From Bacteroides fragilis NCTC 9343 (GTDB taxonomy: Bacteria > Bacteroidota > Bacteroidia > Bacteroidales > Bacteroidaceae): DNA of 64,000 nucleotides. The stretch covers positions 3,348,001-3,412,000 of the forward strand of contig NC_003228.3 of assembly GCF_000025985.1 (NCBI RefSeq), read 5' to 3'. The position numbers and the translations under genes are program-made. A model generated the notes under the pieces. It was not told the origin of the DNA. It saw only the letters and a program-made list of their open reading frames with translations, and searched no databases. Shown here piece after piece: positions 51,763-60,735 of this stretch (positions are counted from its first letter, which is position 1; each line of letters starts with the position of its first letter).

Positions 51763-52593
51763 TTATGCTTCATTTCTGAACTGAACAGGCGAGAAGCCTG
51801 TATATTTACGGAAAAAACGCGCGAAAGAAGAAGAGTTCGGAAAACTAAGTTTATCCGCTATCTCTGTGACACTCAAATCCGTTGATCTCAGCATCAGTTT
51901 GGCTTCTCTCAGTATAAAATCCGCCATCCAATAGTGAAACGTTTGCCCGGTTTGTTTCTTTATACTCCTCATCAGGTATTTATCCGATATACACAACCGG
52001 CTCGCATAAAAGGCTGCCATCCGTTCTTGTGTGCAATATTTATGCAACAGACTGAAGAAACCATCTACCAATTTATCTTGCCGGGACATCTCTACCGAAA
52101 TATTTCTACCCGAATACATCCGGCACACTTCCAGTACCAAAGAGAACAGCATCCCTTTGATAACTTCTGACGGACATTCGGCATCCAAATAACGATGATA
52201 AATGAAATGATAATACATCTTTATCAAACTGAAATCCTCCGGGGACATTGGCAGACAAGGTGCATTAGTAACCTGATTCGATATGTCTGCCTTCAACAAC
52301 AGGGGAAAATCGGACAGAAAGTCGAAACTGAATGAAAGATACTGAAAAAGAAAATCCTGCGTACACGAAAGCCGGAGGAGTAGATGCCCCGGCGGAAGAA
52401 ACAAGAAAGTCCGTTCGAGCAACAGCATGCTTTTGCCATCTATCCGTACCATGGCCTTCCCTTTTAATATAACCACGAAATAAACCTTACCAAAAGGATT
52501 GCGCACGGCTCTCCCTGTAGGAAAAAGTGACGAAAGATTGCTGCTCGGAGGCGTCATCTCAAACTGCTTCGACTCATCAGACAGATTACACAT
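51763..52593 (-). CDS. AraC-family transcriptional regulator
   Basis: 276 residues from the ATG at 52593 (MCNLSDESKQF); the TTG at 52617 is less likely. The N-terminal cupin-like sensor (VYFVVILKGKAMVRIDGKSM) is followed by a C-terminal AraC domain (ASRLCISDKYLMRSIKKQTGQ; IADKLSFPNSSSFARFFRKYTG). It is divergent from the efflux gene at 52.7 kb, which it probably controls. Confidence 0.92.
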   Translation of the reverse strand: MCNLSDESKQFEMTPPSSNLSSLFPTGRAVRNPFGKVYFVVILKGKAMVRIDGKSMLLLERTFLFLPPGHLLLRLSCTQDFLFQYLSFSFDFLSDFPLLLKADISNQVTNAPCLPMSPEDFSLIKMYYHFIYHRYLDAECPSEVIKGMLFSLVLEVCRMYSGRNISVEMSRQDKLVDGFFSLLHKYCTQERMAAFYASRLCISDKYLMRSIKKQTGQTFHYWMADFILREAKLMLRSTDLSVTEIADKLSFPNSSSFARFFRKYTGFSPVQFRNEA

Positions 52594-52748
52594 ATTACAT
52601 ATAATAGACCTGAGCAAAGATAAGCGATTCTACCGGAATAACGACCTGCTTTTGGTTACTATTTGAACGAACCTCGCATGATATCGGACGAAATAGTATG
52701 CAAAAATAACGGCAACTTTGCAACCGGAACTAATCAAACAATATAACA

Positions 52749-53921
52749 ATGACGAAAAGAATAGGAAACTCCAGGCTTTACATCCTGATATTTATAGGGA
52801 TTGTATCAGCATTCGGTCCGTTCGTGACCGATTTTTATCTGCCGGCCCTGCCAGTGTTGAGCGAATATTTCGATACTACGGCTTCGCTGGTGCAGCTTAG
52901 TCTGACTTTCAGTATGGTGGGATTGGCAGTAGGGCAATTAATCATAGGTCCACTGAGCGACAAATATGGACGTAAACTGCCTCTAATGGTCTCATTAGTG
53001 ATCTTCTGTATTTCCACAGTAGGATGCCTTTACTCGCCGGAGATCCATGGCTTTATCTTCGCCCGTTTGTTGCAGGGGTTGTCCGGAGCCGGAGGAGTCG
53101 TGATTTCCAAGTCCATAGCCATTGACCTTTACCAGGGAAAAGAACTAACACGTTTTTTCGCCATGCTGAGTTCCGTACAGGGATTAGCTCCCGTCTGTGC
53201 CCCAGTATTGGGCGGAATATTACTCGGAGCGATGGATTGGAAAGGTATCTTCTGGATATTATTGGCTATAGGCATACTATTGATTGTCGCCTTGTCTGCC
53301 TTCAAGGAATCGTTGGAGATTAAGAAACGCCAAAAAGGGAATGTCTTTTCTACATTCAAATATTATCTGCCGGTACTCCGTAACAGGCAATTCATGCGCT
53401 ATGTCTTGATACAAGCATTCGCCATGGGGGTCATGTTCACCTATATCGCAGCATCTCCCTTTATTTTCCAAAACCACTTCGGGACCTCACCTTTTGCTTA
53501 CAGCCTCTGTTTCGGTGTCAATGCATTAGGCATTATGTTGGGCAGTCTGGCTGTCTCCCGGTTTAAAGATGCGACAGCAGCTCTACGTTTCGGAGTAGCA
53601 GGTTTCACAACCATGAGTCTTCCGGTTGCTGCTGCACTAATTTTCAGTCCATCCGTCTGGATTGTAGAAGGAACACTGTTTTTCCTCCTTGCATTTTTAG
53701 GATTAATCCTTCCCGGTTCCACAACGCTTGCACTTGATATGGAACGTAAGAATTCGGGTAATGCATCGGCCCTGTTGGGATTCCTGATGTTCGTGTTTGG
53801 AGGGCTGCTGTCCCCGTTGACGGGAATAGGCAATATGCTTTACTCTACCGGTATCATTATCGTGGCTTGCTGTGTCGGGACATGGTTCTTTACTTATAAA
53901 GCAACCTCATCCGCCCGCTAG
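52749..53921 (+). CDS. Bcr/CflA-family drug efflux MFS transporter
   Basis: 390 residues with twelve membrane helices. The N-terminal VTDFYLPALPVLSEYF and the MFS motif A GPLSDKYGRK (loop 2-3) are typical of Bcr/CflA proton antiporters. RLLQGLSGAGGVVISKSIA is the helix-4 antiporter region. It would sit in the inner membrane and expel small toxic compounds. The divergent AraC gene upstream is the likely regulator. Confidence 0.93.
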   Translation: MTKRIGNSRLYILIFIGIVSAFGPFVTDFYLPALPVLSEYFDTTASLVQLSLTFSMVGLAVGQLIIGPLSDKYGRKLPLMVSLVIFCISTVGCLYSPEIHGFIFARLLQGLSGAGGVVISKSIAIDLYQGKELTRFFAMLSSVQGLAPVCAPVLGGILLGAMDWKGIFWILLAIGILLIVALSAFKESLEIKKRQKGNVFSTFKYYLPVLRNRQFMRYVLIQAFAMGVMFTYIAASPFIFQNHFGTSPFAYSLCFGVNALGIMLGSLAVSRFKDATAALRFGVAGFTTMSLPVAAALIFSPSVWIVEGTLFFLLAFLGLILPGSTTLALDMERKNSGNASALLGFLMFVFGGLLSPLTGIGNMLYSTGIIIVACCVGTWFFTYKATSSAR

Positions 53922-54000
53922 CCGACTATTACAAAACAAGATATGGAAAATACAGCTTATTCACTTTCCACATTCCGTACCTTGTCTTATTTTTATTTCT

Positions 54001-54008
54001 TATCTTTG
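54001..54008 (+). promoter_or_regulatory. -7 box of the SDR gene
   Basis: TATCTTTG, 16 bp before the ATG at 54025. The nearest upstream TTG is 16 bp away, shorter than ideal. Confidence 0.45.
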
Positions 54009-54024
54009 CCTCAAACCCCTGGAC

Positions 54025-54801
54025 ATGAATTCAGATATGAAACGAGCCATTATCATCGGAGCTACTTCAGGTATCGGCCGCGAAGTGGCAAAACAACTTC
54101 TCTTACAAGGCTGGCGCCTCGGCATTGCAGGGCGTAGGCTTCCGGCACTTGAAGCACTGCAAAGCAGTGCTCCGGACCTTATAGAAATCGCAGTTCTGGA
54201 TGTCACCCAACCGGATGCAACACCCAAACTCAATAACCTGATCAGACGGGTCGGAGGCATGGATCTGTTCCTTCTAAGCTCCGGCATCGGTTACCAGAAC
54301 ATGGAACTGAATCCGGACATCGAACTGGATACCGCCCGTACCAATGTAGAAGGATTCATGCGGATGGTAGATACCGCTTTCCACCACTTCCGTGAGCATG
54401 GCGGCGGTCAGTTGGCAGTCATCAGTTCCATTGCCGGGACAAAAGGATTGGGAGTAGCCCCTGCCTATTCTGCTACGAAACGGTTTCAGAACACCTACAT
54501 CGATGCATTGGAACAGCTGGCCGGAATGCAAAAACTGAACATCCGCTTCACGGACATCCGCCCGGGATTCGTATCTACCGACTTACTGAACGACGGAAAA
54601 CACTATCCGCTACTGATGCGGCCGGAAAAGGTAGCCAAACGGATTGTACGGGCACTGAACCACCGCCAACGGGTAGTGGTGATAGACTGGCGCTATGCCA
54701 TTATCGTCTTTTTCTGGCGAATGATTCCGCGCCGGATATGGAAACAATTACCCATACGGACAGGGCAGAAACCGACAGAAAAAAATAGCAAGATCGGATA
54801 A
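54025..54801 (+). CDS. Short-chain dehydrogenase/reductase
   Basis: About 258 residues (the frame is open upstream to 53872, but that part overlaps the efflux gene and is not conserved; a second ATG is at 54037). The NAD(P) site is IIGATSGIGREVAKQLL, the catalytic Ser is in AVISSIAG, and YSATK holds the Tyr and Lys. A C-terminal hydrophobic stretch (YAIIVFFWRMIPRRIW) may associate with the membrane. The substrate is unknown. Confidence 0.9.
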   Translation: MNSDMKRAIIIGATSGIGREVAKQLLLQGWRLGIAGRRLPALEALQSSAPDLIEIAVLDVTQPDATPKLNNLIRRVGGMDLFLLSSGIGYQNMELNPDIELDTARTNVEGFMRMVDTAFHHFREHGGGQLAVISSIAGTKGLGVAPAYSATKRFQNTYIDALEQLAGMQKLNIRFTDIRPGFVSTDLLNDGKHYPLLMRPEKVAKRIVRALNHRQRVVVIDWRYAIIVFFWRMIPRRIWKQLPIRTGQKPTEKNSKIG

Positions 54802-54823
54802 CCGCTCTTTCAGTAAAACCCGC

Positions 54824-54831
54824 TACATTTG
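54824..54831 (+). promoter_or_regulatory. Candidate -7 box of the AraC-GyrI gene
   Basis: TACATTTG, 26 bp before the ATG at 54858. Confidence 0.4.
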
Positions 54832-54857
54832 TCCCGGAACCCAACGGAACAAAAACA

Positions 54858-55700
54858 ATGAAGAGCGATACTGAAGAGAAATATCTGCAACAGGTGAACC
54901 GGGTGATAGATTATATCAACTCACACCTCAACGAACCTTTGCGGGTGGAAACACTGGCACGTGAAGTATGCCTATCGGAGTATCACTTCCATCGCATTAT
55001 GCGGGCTTACCTGCATGAACCGCTGGCTACGTACATCGCCCGGCAACGAGTGGAACGTGCGGTAATGTACCTGCAAATGAAGAATATCCGTCTGGCGCAA
55101 GTGGCAGAGATGGTCGGATACGAAACGCCACAATCGTTATCGAAAGCATTCAAGCAGTTTTTCGGGATATCCCCCACCGCCTACCGCAAACGGCGTGCAG
55201 AACGTTACGAAGAATTCAGCACTCTGAAAAAGGAGTCTCTGAAACCGGAAATCCTGACAGAACCGGAATTGAAGCTGGTATATATCCGCATCATCGGGCG
55301 TTATGGTGAAGAGGAACCTTACATAGAAGCGTGGAGAAAACTGAGAGATTTTCTCCAAATAAACGGTCTTCTGACTCCTTCTACCCGCTGGATAGGCATC
55401 AGCTTTGACGACCCCACAGTAACGAAAACCGAACAATGCCGCTTTTACGCTTGTGCAACAGTGGAACACGATGTATCACCGCAAGGCGCTTTTGGCATGA
55501 AGACGATTCCGCAGGGACGCTATGCCGTCTACACACTCCGCGGAAGCTACAGTGGTTTGCAAGAAATGTATGACCGGATTTACTCGCATCCACTGCCTAC
55601 AGCATTTCGTGATGCAACTTCATTTGAAGAATATCTTAATTGCGAACCAGATACGGAAGAAAAAGATTACGTGACAAGAATATATATCCCTATTGAATAA
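54858..55700 (+). CDS. AraC-family regulator with GyrI-like effector-binding domain
   Basis: 280 residues with the DNA-binding part first: AraC double helix-turn-helix at about 8-115 (LAREVCLSEYHFHRIMRAYL; VAEMVGYETPQSLSKAFKQFFG). It is followed by a GyrI-like/SOUL-type ligand-binding domain (LKLVYIRIIGRYGEEEPYIEAW, then YAVYTLRGSYSGLQEMYDRI). This order is that of Rob/multidrug-type regulators. A zinc-ribbon protein gene follows after 21 bp. Confidence 0.93.
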   Translation: MKSDTEEKYLQQVNRVIDYINSHLNEPLRVETLAREVCLSEYHFHRIMRAYLHEPLATYIARQRVERAVMYLQMKNIRLAQVAEMVGYETPQSLSKAFKQFFGISPTAYRKRRAERYEEFSTLKKESLKPEILTEPELKLVYIRIIGRYGEEEPYIEAWRKLRDFLQINGLLTPSTRWIGISFDDPTVTKTEQCRFYACATVEHDVSPQGAFGMKTIPQGRYAVYTLRGSYSGLQEMYDRIYSHPLPTAFRDATSFEEYLNCEPDTEEKDYVTRIYIPIE

Positions 55701-55721
55701 CCCATTAAAAACAGAAAAAGA

Positions 55722-55991
55722 ATGGAACAGAAATTTTGCCAGAGCTGCGGCATGCCGCTTAACCCGGAAGTATTGGGAACAGAAAAGGATGGTAGCAAAA
55801 ACGAAGAGTATTGCACCTATTGTTATGCCGACGGACATTTCACCGTGGAATGCACGATGGACGAAATGATTAACCAATGCGCACAGTTCGTAGACGAATT
55901 CAATAAAGGCTCGGAAGTGAAAATGACGAAGGAAGAGGCCATTGCAAACATGAAGCAATTCTTCCCAATGCTGAAAAGGTGGAAACAGTGA
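55722..55991 (+). CDS. Small putative zinc-ribbon protein
   Basis: 89 residues. Four cysteines form a zinc-ribbon pattern (CQSCGMPL and YCTYCYADG), followed by a helical tail (MTKEEAIANMKQFFPMLKRW). Such proteins are often encoded beside AraC-GyrI regulators. Function unknown. Confidence 0.85.
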   Translation: MEQKFCQSCGMPLNPEVLGTEKDGSKNEEYCTYCYADGHFTVECTMDEMINQCAQFVDEFNKGSEVKMTKEEAIANMKQFFPMLKRWKQ

Positions 55992-56049
55992 AGAGGATGG
56001 GCAACAGTCAGCTTCCTCCGAGGGATTTTATGACGGAATGGTAACAGAA

Positions 56050-56230
56050 CAAGTTCACCACGGATTACACGGATTAACACAAACTCTTATAATCTCTTGG
56101 TCAATAAAGTGTTGAAGAAAAAGATCTTCTCTGTGAGACTCTGTGTTGCTCTGTGGTGAGTTAAGCTTAGAGCATTGATACTAAGATACAAAGAATCTGT
56201 GTTAATCCGTGTAATCCGTGGTGAACCCAA
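56050..56230. repeat. Composite intergenic inverted repeat, copy 4
   Basis: The outer arms are 56056-56083 (CACCACGGATTACACGGATT...) and 56197-56223 (its reverse complement, ending CCGTGGTGA). Inside, at 56131-56158, lies a right arm of the other subtype (CTGTGAGACTCTGTG...), as in copy 1. So two subtypes of the family are merged in one 170 bp block. Confidence 0.8.
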
Positions 56231-56269
56231 AAACGGTTCATTCTCCGAACAGGCCTCAATCCGGACGGT

Positions 56270-56533
56270 TTATTCCGCCGGATGCCGTTTCAGCCATGCG
56301 ACGGCATACGAACACGTTGCTTTGGGCTTCAACCCCTGCGCAGAGGCATATTTATAAGTCGCTTCTACCAGTGCGGCCGCAATTCCCTTTCCTTCCAAGG
56401 GAGGAGGTACGATAGTGTGCATAATATCCAGTGCTCCATCTTCGACTTCATATTCCACAAAGGCAGTCATTCCATTCTTCTCCAATTCAAAACGATTCCG
56501 CTCCGGGCGGTGAATTACTTCATATTCTTCCAT
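56270..56533 (-). CDS. Small GNAT-type N-acetyltransferase
   Basis: 87 residues, the short YjdJ-like class: VIHRPERNRFELEKNGMTAF, then VPPPLEGKGIAAALVEATY with the acetyl-CoA loop, and the end CSYAVAWLKRHPA. Relatives are cytoplasmic with unknown substrates. Confidence 0.9.
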   Translation of the reverse strand: MEEYEVIHRPERNRFELEKNGMTAFVEYEVEDGALDIMHTIVPPPLEGKGIAAALVEATYKYASAQGLKPKATCSYAVAWLKRHPAE

Positions 56534-56567
56534 TTTCTAATCTCCTTTTTGTTTAGGTTAATATAGA

Positions 56568-57893
56568 CTACATTATTTTTTTTTCTCTTTGCTCCACCCA
56601 GATCAGTTTCTTCACATCATATCCCCTGCGGGTGGCAGCATCCAGCAACTTCTTCTTAATCTCTTCCGGCAAAATTGGTGCACGGCTCAGTATCCATAAA
56701 TATTTATCGGAACTGCTACCGATCAGAGCATAATTGTATTCGTCCTGATCTAATTCCAATACATAATAGTCTGAATAAAAAGACAGGAAAAACGATACTT
56801 TCAGTTTACCCGGTTGAGACGGATCGGGTATCTTAGCACGTCCTTCCGCTGTCTTACAAACATCATAGGGTTTCTTATGCTTACATCCCCGGTTCTCCAC
56901 ACGGACCGTCCCGTCGGGCATCAGCGTATAAGTGGCCGTCACCTCCGATAATCCTCTCTCAAAACGGTGGTCGAAACGGGCTATCTCATACCACGTACCC
57001 ATGTAGCGGTGCAAATCCAATCGATCTACAACAGCATGATCCGTACCTTCGAAGAAATCTTCTATCGTCGGCTTCGCAAAGCGGAAGCCGGCCTCGAGCA
57101 AACGTGTGGGACGCACATTCTGTCCTGATGCCAGGAAGGAAGCTGCCTCACCATATCGCATCCGGAAGAACCAACGCGGTACGACCACCTTCATCCAGGC
57201 ATGATAGCGTGCTGCCATTGCCTGAGTAAATGCATACTGTGAAACTTGTTGCGGAGCCACCAGGTTGAAAACTCCGCTTGCCTCTTCGTGCCTGATAATA
57301 AACTCCATCGCCCGACAAAGATCCTGAATAGCAATCCAGGGGAAAGGCTGTGTACCCGGACCGATCACACCGGCTACCCGCGTTATCCGGAGGGGACGAA
57401 GCATTTGTTCCATCGCCCCGCCATCGGGTGACAGCACAATGCCGAAGCGGGTGATTACCAGCCTTGTCTGCGACGGACAACGGCGGGCTTCTTTCTCCCA
57501 TGCATAACAAAGTTCCGCCAGAAAGCCACTTCCCCGGGTATTGGTATATTCATCGAATGTACCCTCCTCTGGATAATATCCTACGGCAGAGGCGGAAATC
57601 ATTAACCGCGGCTTCGTCTTTACTGCATCCATTGCCCGGATGATGCAGTGCGTCACCTTAATCCGGCTGTCATAAAGTTCTTTTTTGTATTCCGGTGTCC
57701 ACCGCTTGCCAATGGGTGCTCCTGCCAGATTGATGATAACATCGCAATGTGACAGAGCCTGAATTAAATGCCCCGATGTGCCTTCACGGAACATAGGCCT
57801 CCCCAGAGGGACTACCCGGTGTCCCGCTTCTGTAAGGTACTCTGTAAGATGCTTGCCTATAAAACCGGAGGCCCCGCTTATTGCTATATTCAT
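56568..57893 (-). CDS. Epimerase (YfcH/TIGR01777-like) fused to a Blc-type lipocalin
   Basis: 441 residues. Residues 1-290 form an extended SDR of the TIGR01777 family: NAD(P) motif ISGASGFIGKHL, NLAGAPIGKRWT, ISASAVGYYP, and FPWIAIQDLC. From about residue 295 a bacterial lipocalin follows (LHRYMGTWYEIARFDHRFERG, then VSFFLSFYSDYYVLELD and YLWILSRAP). Blc lipocalins usually exist alone as outer-membrane lipoproteins; here no signal peptide precedes the lipocalin, so it should be cytoplasmic. No frame change is seen at the junction. Confidence 0.9.
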   Translation of the reverse strand: MNIAISGASGFIGKHLTEYLTEAGHRVVPLGRPMFREGTSGHLIQALSHCDVIINLAGAPIGKRWTPEYKKELYDSRIKVTHCIIRAMDAVKTKPRLMISASAVGYYPEEGTFDEYTNTRGSGFLAELCYAWEKEARRCPSQTRLVITRFGIVLSPDGGAMEQMLRPLRITRVAGVIGPGTQPFPWIAIQDLCRAMEFIIRHEEASGVFNLVAPQQVSQYAFTQAMAARYHAWMKVVVPRWFFRMRYGEAASFLASGQNVRPTRLLEAGFRFAKPTIEDFFEGTDHAVVDRLDLHRYMGTWYEIARFDHRFERGLSEVTATYTLMPDGTVRVENRGCKHKKPYDVCKTAEGRAKIPDPSQPGKLKVSFFLSFYSDYYVLELDQDEYNYALIGSSSDKYLWILSRAPILPEEIKKKLLDAATRRGYDVKKLIWVEQREKKIM

Positions 57894-57941
57894 CTGTATT
57901 TCCTTTTTTTAGAAATATAACGCAGGGAAAGAGGGTAAAGT

Positions 57942-58799
57942 TCATCTCATGGTCATCTTCCTCAGATCTTCGAGCGAACCGTTGAATACGTTCAGATCTA
58001 CATCGTGATGAATACCGGGCACACTTCCGATATCAGTGTGCTGCCAGAAGTGCCATTTACCTTCGTACCTCACCGAATCAACGTAATAGTGGGCTATCCA
58101 GTAGGGATAAGCATTGAAAAGCGAGTCGTCCAGATAGCGGGTCTTGAATTTATAAGAAGTGTAGAGAATAGGTTTTACACCATAATGTGCCTCCACTCGG
58201 TCGAGCCATTTCTTAATATTTTGTTGCAACTCTTTTTTAGGCCTCTTACCTGTCAGTTCGACATCGAGCACCGGAGGCAAATCTCCACTATCGAGTTTCA
58301 CGGTACGGATAAAAAAGTCCGCCTGCTTCAAGGCATCCGTACGTGGAGTGAAGAAATGGTAGGCCCCACGAATAAAGCCATGGCGACGTGCTTGTTCGAA
58401 GTTGTCTTTGAAAGTATCGTCACCATGATCTCCTCCCTCGGTGGCTTTCATAAAAATAAAGTGAAGCGGAAAATCCGTTTCTCTGTTTTGTTTCAACTCC
58501 TTCCAGTCGATGTTCCCCTGATAATGGGAGATATCGATGCCATGCACCTCATAGCCACAAGGGATACAAACGCCATACTCCTTCCGTCCGTAGCACTCCT
58601 TCCAACGATAAGAATAAGGGCGGATAACGAAATAATAGAAAGTGAGAGAAAATACCCCGACCACAATAAGCGCAAGGGTATTGCGCATCCAAACGGGCAT
58701 GGTACGGGTAGTTTTCTTTTTCGCTTTCGTCTTCCGTGCCGGTGTACGACGACCGGAAGCGGGTTTGCCGGAGGTAGAAGTGTTTCGTGAAGACTTCAT
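57942..58799 (-). CDS. Membrane-anchored GH25 lysozyme
   Basis: 285 residues: a very basic N-terminus (first 35), one membrane helix (TLALIVVGVFSLTFYYFVI) and a GH25 muramidase domain (VHGIDISHYQGNIDW; FIFMKATEGGDH; PPVLDVELTG; FWQHTDIG). The catalytic acidic residues (DIS and DVE motifs) are present. It would cut peptidoglycan from the periplasmic face of the inner membrane. An inverted repeat separates it from the sialidase-like gene. Confidence 0.92.
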   Translation of the reverse strand: MKSSRNTSTSGKPASGRRTPARKTKAKKKTTRTMPVWMRNTLALIVVGVFSLTFYYFVIRPYSYRWKECYGRKEYGVCIPCGYEVHGIDISHYQGNIDWKELKQNRETDFPLHFIFMKATEGGDHGDDTFKDNFEQARRHGFIRGAYHFFTPRTDALKQADFFIRTVKLDSGDLPPVLDVELTGKRPKKELQQNIKKWLDRVEAHYGVKPILYTSYKFKTRYLDDSLFNAYPYWIAHYYVDSVRYEGKWHFWQHTDIGSVPGIHHDVDLNVFNGSLEDLRKMTMR

Positions 58800-58814
58800 T
58801 GATTTTTATTCTTA

Positions 58815-58925
58815 TTTAGAGTTTGATTCACCACAGATTACACAGATTACCACAGATACTTTAATTTGATTCTCAATGAAATAAAATCATTAATCTATGA
58901 AAGTCCGTGTAATCTGTGGTGAAAT
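58815..58925. repeat. Intergenic inverted repeat, copy 5
   Basis: The arms are 58829-58855 (CACCACAGATTACACAGATT...) and 58895-58921 (ending GTAATCTGTGGTG). The left flank GAGTTTGATT is shared with copies 1 and 2, so it links the two core subtypes. Confidence 0.8.
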
Positions 58926-58935
58926 GAATTCATTC

Positions 58936-60639
58936 CTAGATGGCTCCATCAGCTTCTGCCCTCACCCACTCCAGATAAACACCCGGATTAGCCTCAGCAG
59001 GAGGAGCGATGAAATGAACATAACTAATCCCATTCTGAGATTTGTTCTTGAGCGGAAGGCGCAACGGACGAAGCCGCCCATCTACCCAGACACGTGCTTG
59101 CGGGCGCTTCTGCAACAAATCCCATTCCAAAGAAACCTCGTGCCAACGATCATCCTTCACTCCGAGTTGCTTACGGGTAAGTGGAAGTTCGTACATAGAC
59201 TGGTAACGGGCTACGGTGTCCGAAGGATTCATCCAGCGATCATTCAATAACAACGAAACCGAATGACTCCCTTCGGGAATACGTAAACTGACGGTGAACG
59301 TTCCTTTCTTCATAGCCGGAAAGTTCCATACCGCACCACGTGTATCTGCCACCAGTGAAGCATCCGGCCGGTAAGTCAGATGAAGCACTTGCCGACCTTC
59401 CTTCCGGGGATGGGGTTCGAGCATACAACCCTGTATACGATTATAAGCGCAATGTCCTTTGATACCATTCATGTAGTTGAATGTACTCCATTGTGAAAGA
59501 GAGTCGGTAAAGTCGTTGAAGCGGCTCTTCTCGTACAACCAATTCACATCGAACATCATCATAGCACGATGAAGAGGATGTTGACCGATAGATGCCAGCA
59601 CCTTACCCGGAGCTACTTCTACAAACTGTGCCTGATGAACGCCACGGTCAATCCCGCCACCATGAACGGCATAGTCGATATCATTGCGCATGGGATCCAT
59701 GTAAAGTTCGCGAAAACCCTTCCAAGTCTTTCCATCATCATCAGAAACCGCCACGTGAGTCACATCACGATTGGTGAACACATCATCCCAAACACCATCC
59801 GTACCCTCCTTTTCGGGAAGAGGAGTCGTATTGCACCAGAAAAGCAACAGTCGTCCATCGGCCAACCGCCCTAAAGTAGGCATCGTGATGGTACCATAAA
59901 AAGGAGATGGTTCCGATTCGCCCCAGGTTTGTCCGCCGTCCTTAGAAAAAGCCTGATAATGGAAGTCTTGTGAAGTACGCATCAACATCCAGAGAGTTCC
60001 GTCCTTCAGTTCGACCACCGTAGGCTCCACAGCACCATGATTCCAACGGATACCTTTATGGAAGCCTCCTCCCTGATGATCGGGGGATGTGACTGTATTC
60101 GAGCATTTCCAGGTCAGACCGTCATCATCGGAAAAATAGGTATAGCACCCTTTCGGTGTTACCCCTCCGTGAGCAGCCACGACAATACGTTTGCCGTTTC
60201 GGATAAATACAGGCGGTTTAATCATGATGGAGTTACGATCGGCCACCTTCGTAAGAGTACGTCCTCCTGTCAATCCACCGGAAGTACGAATGCAATAAAC
60301 ACCCATTGCCCCCATATCTACCAGACGAATATACTCCTTACTGACAGGGCTCTGACAATCGGCAAAAGGCATTTCTTTGGGACGGTTCACCCGTTTCCAG
60401 GTCAAACCATGATCGGTACTGGACAGATATACAGTACCTGCCACAGCCTGTTCTCCATAATTATAGTGTCTGATCTCACCGTTATCGAGAAGCGATAAGC
60501 CGATATAAGCATCGGAAGGAGGTGTAGCCACTTTCAGGGGAGCGTAAACCGAATCAAGCACCGTCGGACGGGCCTGGTGTGCTTGTCCCGGAATGAAAAA
60601 GCCTGCTGCCAGCAGGCATAGGGTAGAAAGTCGTTTCAT
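58936..60639 (-). CDS. Sialidase-superfamily (BNR repeat) secreted protein
   Basis: 567 residues with a signal peptide (MKRLSTLCLLAAGFFIPGQA). Four Asp-box repeats are visible (SSTDHGLTW, SDDDGLTW, SKDGGQTW, SDDDGKTW), defining a six-blade propeller. The C-terminal 170 residues resemble a concanavalin-like sandwich. The family includes GH33 sialidases and other propeller hydrolases; the arginine triad could not be placed with certainty, so exo-sialidase activity is probable but not certain. Confidence 0.8.
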   Translation of the reverse strand: MKRLSTLCLLAAGFFIPGQAHQARPTVLDSVYAPLKVATPPSDAYIGLSLLDNGEIRHYNYGEQAVAGTVYLSSTDHGLTWKRVNRPKEMPFADCQSPVSKEYIRLVDMGAMGVYCIRTSGGLTGGRTLTKVADRNSIMIKPPVFIRNGKRIVVAAHGGVTPKGCYTYFSDDDGLTWKCSNTVTSPDHQGGGFHKGIRWNHGAVEPTVVELKDGTLWMLMRTSQDFHYQAFSKDGGQTWGESEPSPFYGTITMPTLGRLADGRLLLFWCNTTPLPEKEGTDGVWDDVFTNRDVTHVAVSDDDGKTWKGFRELYMDPMRNDIDYAVHGGGIDRGVHQAQFVEVAPGKVLASIGQHPLHRAMMMFDVNWLYEKSRFNDFTDSLSQWSTFNYMNGIKGHCAYNRIQGCMLEPHPRKEGRQVLHLTYRPDASLVADTRGAVWNFPAMKKGTFTVSLRIPEGSHSVSLLLNDRWMNPSDTVARYQSMYELPLTRKQLGVKDDRWHEVSLEWDLLQKRPQARVWVDGRLRPLRLPLKNKSQNGISYVHFIAPPAEANPGVYLEWVRAEADGAI

Positions 60640-60664
60640 ATAAAATAGGGATATTCAGATGAAC

Positions 60665-60711
60665 TAAAAACCCACCGAAGGGAATTGAATCAATCCGCCC
60701 CGATGGGTTTC
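60665..60711 (-). terminator. Terminator of the pfp gene
   Basis: The minus strand reads AAACCCATCGGGG...CCCTTCGGTGGGTTT followed by more T: a GC-rich stem and U-run 25 bp after the pfp stop, upstream of the sialidase-like gene. Confidence 0.8.
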
Positions 60712-60735
60712 TACTATTGTAATGCGGGGAAAAGC

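Noticed and set aside
53872..54024. N-terminal extension of the SDR
   Set aside because: It overlaps the end of the efflux gene, and the SDR nucleotide-binding motif begins right after the ATG at 54025, which has its own -7 box.
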